From positions 62,001-126,000 of IMG/VR virus record IMGVR_UViG_3300042350_004528: a stretch of DNA of 64,000 bases. One strand, given 5' to 3'. The position numbers and the translations under genes are program-made. The notes under the pieces are model-generated. The model was not told where the DNA came from and searched no databases. It saw nothing but the letters and a program-made list of their open reading frames with translations. This document shows positions 60,525 through 64,000 of this stretch, piece after piece. The stretch's first letter is position 1, and each line of letters begins with the position of its first letter. This DNA is from a virus.

Positions 60525-62309
60525 GTGAATATAACAGATAAAAGACAACTACTATTAGAGTACACAAAATGTGCTAAAGACCCTTCTTATGCAATTGAAA
60601 GTTATTTTGAAACTTTTGATAAAACACAAGAGGGTTTTGTGCCATTTAAATTATTTGACAAACAAAAGTTATTAATTAGTAATTACGAAACTAATCGATT
60701 TAATTTAGTTTTAAAATATAGACAAGCTGGTATATCAACGGTAACTGCGGCATACGCTGCGGTAAAAACAGCTTTTGCTATTTCAGATAACCCAGAGAGG
60801 GTGCTTATTCTAGCGAACAAACAAGAAACTGCCGTTGAATTCTTAAATAAGATAACAGGTTTTATCAAACAATTACCTGATTGGACTAACATTACATTCG
60901 ATAAAGCATCCCAAAAACATGTTAAACTATCAAATGGGTCAGAATTAAAGGCAGTTGCAACATCTACGGATGCGTTACGTGGTTATACACCAACAATAAT
61001 GATTCTGGACGAAGCTGCGTTTATTGAGGGTGGCCAAGCTCTTTGGTCAGCGTGTTTAGCTGCGATAGGTACTGGTGGTAAGGCGTTTTTAATATCCACA
61101 CCAAATGGTTTGGATGAAATCTACTATGAGGCGTATGAGGGTGCTATAAGTGGAACTAATAAATTTAAAGTAACACATTTAAAGTGGTGGCAAGATCCCC
61201 GTTTTAATAAAGATCTTTGTCTAATTAAAACAAACGACATTATAAATTGGATTCAAAAACCAGAAGCGGAAAAAGACGAGCATATTATTGAAAGCGCCGT
61301 TGCTTTACATTATGATATTATTATAAAGTTCATAGAAGAGGGTTATAAACCACATTCAACATGGTATGAGAATATGTGCCGTGATATGAACTTAAATAAG
61401 CGAATGATTAACCAAGAATTGGAGTGCGCTTTTATTGGTTCTGGTGACAACGTTATTGAGGGTGAGGTGGTAAGAAGACAAGAAGAGACCAACGTTATGG
61501 AACCATCATTCAAAGATAGAGAATGGGATAATAATGTTTGGGTTTGGAAAATGCCACAAAAAGGTCATAGATATATTTTAGCGTTGGATGTATCTCGTGG
61601 TGATTCCGAAGATGCGACTGGTATGTGTATTATTGACTACGATACATATGAACAGGTTTTAGAGTATCATGGAAAGGTTCCACCTGACATTGCGGCTCAA
61701 CTTGTTGATCATTACGGTAGAATGTATAATGCATTATCAACTTTTGATATAACTGGTGGTATGGGAATTGCTGCAACATCTAAGTTAAAGGAAATGAACT
61801 ACCCAAAATCATTACTACATTATGATAATCTAAACGATGATGCTTTTTATATACCACCACCAGATGCGGTACCTGGAATTAATTTTGCATCAAAAAACAG
61901 AAGAAGTCAAATCGTTGCCGCATTAGAGGAAGCGGTATCTAGAGGTGATTTTAAAATACGAAGTGAAAGATTGATAGCCGAACTTAAGAAGTTTATATAC
62001 AAAAACGGAAAACCAGACCATATGAAAGGATCTCACGATGATCTTATTATGGCTTTGGGTATGTGTTTATTCGTGGCTAACACATCATTTAAAAAGCTAC
62101 AAGAGTCTGATAGTATGACAAAGGCTATGTTGGATAGTTGGAGAACAAATATTAATACAACTTCAACAAAAAGTAGCTATTTATTAGAAGATACAATAAA
62201 ATCAGTACCAGATGAAGGTAGAGTCTACAATAAAAGAGAAGTAAATGACAATATTTTACAAAATACACGTGACTTTTCCTGGCTTTTTGGTAATATTAAT
62301 AAAAGATAG
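60525..62309 (+). CDS. terL: Terminase large subunit, T4 gp17-like
   Basis: The 594-residue packaging motor has an ATPase with Walker A-like LKYRQAGISTVTAAYAAV (about 63-80), Walker B IMILDEAAFIEGGQALW (about 157-173) and a coupling motif FLISTPNG, followed by a nuclease domain with LALDVSRGDSEDATGMCI (about 350-367), FDITGGMG and a SHDDLIMALGM end motif (about 503). It cuts and pumps genomic DNA through the portal. Start codon GTG at 60525. Like T4 gp17 it is followed by the portal gene, with one small gene between. Confidence 0.95.
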   Translation: MNITDKRQLLLEYTKCAKDPSYAIESYFETFDKTQEGFVPFKLFDKQKLLISNYETNRFNLVLKYRQAGISTVTAAYAAVKTAFAISDNPERVLILANKQETAVEFLNKITGFIKQLPDWTNITFDKASQKHVKLSNGSELKAVATSTDALRGYTPTIMILDEAAFIEGGQALWSACLAAIGTGGKAFLISTPNGLDEIYYEAYEGAISGTNKFKVTHLKWWQDPRFNKDLCLIKTNDIINWIQKPEAEKDEHIIESAVALHYDIIIKFIEEGYKPHSTWYENMCRDMNLNKRMINQELECAFIGSGDNVIEGEVVRRQEETNVMEPSFKDREWDNNVWVWKMPQKGHRYILALDVSRGDSEDATGMCIIDYDTYEQVLEYHGKVPPDIAAQLVDHYGRMYNALSTFDITGGMGIAATSKLKEMNYPKSLLHYDNLNDDAFYIPPPDAVPGINFASKNRRSQIVAALEEAVSRGDFKIRSERLIAELKKFIYKNGKPDHMKGSHDDLIMALGMCLFVANTSFKKLQESDSMTKAMLDSWRTNINTTSTKSSYLLEDTIKSVPDEGRVYNKREVNDNILQNTRDFSWLFGNINKR

Positions 62310-62315
62310 ATCATT

Positions 62316-62543
62316 GTGGCTAATAAAAAAACAGTTATATCGAGAATAAATTCAATTGGCGCAATGCGTCAAAATATTACTGGTGTACAAGTAAATGATA
62401 AAATTAGTGGTAGGGCGTTAAAAAAAGCATATTGCTCTATTGACAATGATAGTATAACCACTTATGTCCAAAAAAAAGAATGGGTTATAAGTTTAAACGA
62501 TTACCTATTTCCACCTTATGTGGAATGTGAATATGTAGTATGA
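62316..62543 (+). CDS. Small protein between terminase and portal (75 aa)
   Basis: GTG start at 62316, six bases after the terminase stop. The product (KKTVISRINSIGAMRQNITG, then AYCSIDNDSITTYVQKKEWV) is basic at the start and has no membrane segment. In T4-like phages small genes occupy this place; no family is recognised. Its stop is two bases before the portal start. Confidence 0.6.
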   Translation: MANKKTVISRINSIGAMRQNITGVQVNDKISGRALKKAYCSIDNDSITTYVQKKEWVISLNDYLFPPYVECEYVV

Positions 62544-62544
62544 T

Positions 62545-64000
62545 ATGGCAGAAAAATTAACAGTATTTCAAAGATTAGGTCGCGTGTTGGGATCACAAAG
62601 TGGTGATCCAGCATATATTATCGACCCAAAATCCTTCGCTAATTTAGATGCGAAAGAATTAGAACAAAAAAAATTAGAGGCTCAACAAACCTACTATCTA
62701 CAAAATCAGTGGAAAAAAATTGACAATGAGCTTTACCAAAAAGCTGTATATTATGAGCCAACAAGAATGGCTTCATATTTCGATTATGAAGCCATGGAGT
62801 ATACACCAGAAATAGCAGCTGCGTTAGATATTTTTGCTGATGAGGCAACAACTTCAAACGAAAGTGGTAAAATTTTAAGCATTTATTCGGACAGTACCCG
62901 AATTAAGAATGAATTAATTGACTTATTTGAAAATGTGTTGGATATCAATACAAACTTAACTTCGTGGGCTAGAAATTTATGTAAATACGGAGATAATTTT
63001 GTATATAACAAAATCGTACCCAAAAAAGGTATTGTTGGTTGTGTACAATTACCAAATATTGAAATTACAAGAACCGAGCCTGGCTTTGTTCCAGTTAGAA
63101 ACTTAGATCAGTACCAAGAAGAAAATGCGATTCAGTTTCATTGGAAAGATAAAAATATAGATTTTAATTCATTCGAAGTTTCGCACTTTAGATTATTAGG
63201 TGATGATAGAAAATTACCTTATGGTACATCAATGCTTGAGAAAGTTAGAAGGATCTGGAAACAATTATTACTATCTGAAGATGCAATGTTGGTTTACCGT
63301 GTTACCAGAGCCCCAGAAAGAAGAGTTTATAAAATCTTTGTTGGTAACATGGATGACAAAGACGTTGATGGTTATGTTGACAAGATTGCAAATAATTTTA
63401 AAAGGATTAATATCGTAAATTCACAAAATGGTCAACAAGATACTAGATATAATCCATTAGCTGTCGATCAAGACTATTTTATTCCAGTAAGAGACCCAGC
63501 ATTAACAATGCCAATTGAGACTCTTCCTGGCGCACAAAACTTATCGGAAATCGCGGACATCGAATACATCCAGAAAAAAATGTTAGCGGCTCTTAGAGTA
63601 CCTAAAGCATTTTTGGGGTTTGATGAGGCAACTGGTGAAGGTAAAAACTTAGCCATACTTGATATTCGTTTTGCTAGAGCGGTACATAGAATACAAAAAG
63701 CCCTTATTCAAGAGTTAAATAAGATGGCGATTATTCATCTTTACCTTAAAGGTTATGAAGATGATTTAAATAATTTCACATTATCGTTAACGACACCATC
63801 AACACAAGCAGACATCCTTAAAGTACAAAACTGGAAGGAAAAAATTCAGCTATATCGCGATGCGGTATCTGATGCTGGAAATGGGTATGGTGCGGTATCG
63901 ATGACATGGGCCAAAAAAGAAATACTCGGTATGTCAGAAGAAGATATCAAACTTGATATTCAAAGACAAGCTGTTGAGAAAGCTGGTGGTGAAGAAATTA
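62545..64000 (+). CDS. gp20: Portal protein, T4 gp20-like, cut at the window end
   Basis: From the ATG at 62545 the frame is open for 485 codons to the window edge. Signature segments are MASYFDYEAMEYTPEIAAAL (about 74-93), KILSIYSDSTRIKNELIDLF, WARNLCKYGDNFVYNKIVPK and DDRKLPYGTSMLEKVRRIWK, then ALRVPKAFLGFDEATGEGKN with LAILDIRFARAVHRIQKALI. T4 gp20 has about 520 residues, so most of the protein is visible and only the C-terminal part is missing. It forms the twelve-subunit ring at the head vertex and directs packaging. Confidence 0.93.
   Translation, partial: MAEKLTVFQRLGRVLGSQSGDPAYIIDPKSFANLDAKELEQKKLEAQQTYYLQNQWKKIDNELYQKAVYYEPTRMASYFDYEAMEYTPEIAAALDIFADEATTSNESGKILSIYSDSTRIKNELIDLFENVLDINTNLTSWARNLCKYGDNFVYNKIVPKKGIVGCVQLPNIEITRTEPGFVPVRNLDQYQEENAIQFHWKDKNIDFNSFEVSHFRLLGDDRKLPYGTSMLEKVRRIWKQLLLSEDAMLVYRVTRAPERRVYKIFVGNMDDKDVDGYVDKIANNFKRINIVNSQNGQQDTRYNPLAVDQDYFIPVRDPALTMPIETLPGAQNLSEIADIEYIQKKMLAALRVPKAFLGFDEATGEGKNLAILDIRFARAVHRIQKALIQELNKMAIIHLYLKGYEDDLNNFTLSLTTPSTQADILKVQNWKEKIQLYRDAVSDAGNGYGAVSMTWAKKEILGMSEEDIKLDIQRQAVEKAGGEEI

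Noticed and set aside
1-64000. tRNA or rRNA genes and integrase
   Set aside because: No gap is long enough or shows cloverleaf-like stems, and no recombinase motifs were seen.

Overview
The window is a 64 kb piece of a strongly AT-rich, gene-dense tailed-phage genome. It is a T4-like myovirus: contractile tail sheath, tail tube, tape measure, baseplate proteins, neck proteins, large terminase, portal, family B DNA polymerase and a gp55-type late sigma factor are all recognisable. The host is most likely a member of the Bacteroidetes (Flavobacteriia-like). Three promoters match the Bacteroidetes form (TTG or TTTG, 20 bp spacer, TAnnTTTG), start codons lack clear Shine-Dalgarno sequences, and the codon use is AT-rich. 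No tRNA, rRNA, integrase, insertion sequence or CRISPR array was seen.

Layout. Positions 1-15126 (minus strand): baseplate proteins (a partial one at the left edge, a gp53/LysM-like wedge protein, and a 2485-residue giant with an OmpA-like segment), the tape measure, and a gp26-like hub/chaperone gene whose 3' end overlaps a second reading frame at a T9 run. A stand-alone Vsr-type endonuclease (15246-15647, plus strand) sits between tail operons. Positions 15714-21044 (minus): tail tube, sheath, a gp15-like tail terminator and a gp14-like neck protein. Positions 21124-24563: an unknown early gene, a SNF2-type helicase and, convergent to it, a GP88-family gene. Positions 24597-29572 (plus): a gp13-like neck protein and fibre or decoration proteins. 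Positions 29634-32840: DNA polymerase with an extra domain nested in its exonuclease. Positions 32888-35650: small virion-type proteins and a putative holin.

Positions 35729-51618 form a long plus-strand run given over mostly to sugar chemistry. It holds about ten glycosyltransferases or related proteins, a nucleotidyltransferase, a cupin, a DegT-type aminotransferase, a NeuD-type acetyltransferase, NeuA- and NeuB-type nonulosonic (sialic) acid enzymes, a GT29-type sialyltransferase, a methyltransferase and a small HAD phosphatase. dUTPase, an HD-like protein and PhoH are interspersed. This set looks able to make, activate and transfer a nonulosonic acid, presumably onto the virion or the host surface. 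The late sigma factor (51621-52334) follows. Positions 52358-59294 return to baseplate and structural genes (gp5-like spike, a protein with sixteen TGIT repeats). Positions 59357-64000 hold an unknown protein, the large terminase and the portal (cut by the window edge).

Regulation. Late operons on both strands are preceded by the octamer TATTTATA (or one change from it), usually 11-41 nt before the start codon; this is probably the target of the gp55-like sigma factor. It is the reverse complement of the T4 late promoter TATAAATA. Early-type promoters precede the 21124 gene, the polymerase and the 59357 gene; the last overlaps a terminator hairpin. A 15-bp inverted repeat encloses the start codon of the 49091 gene.
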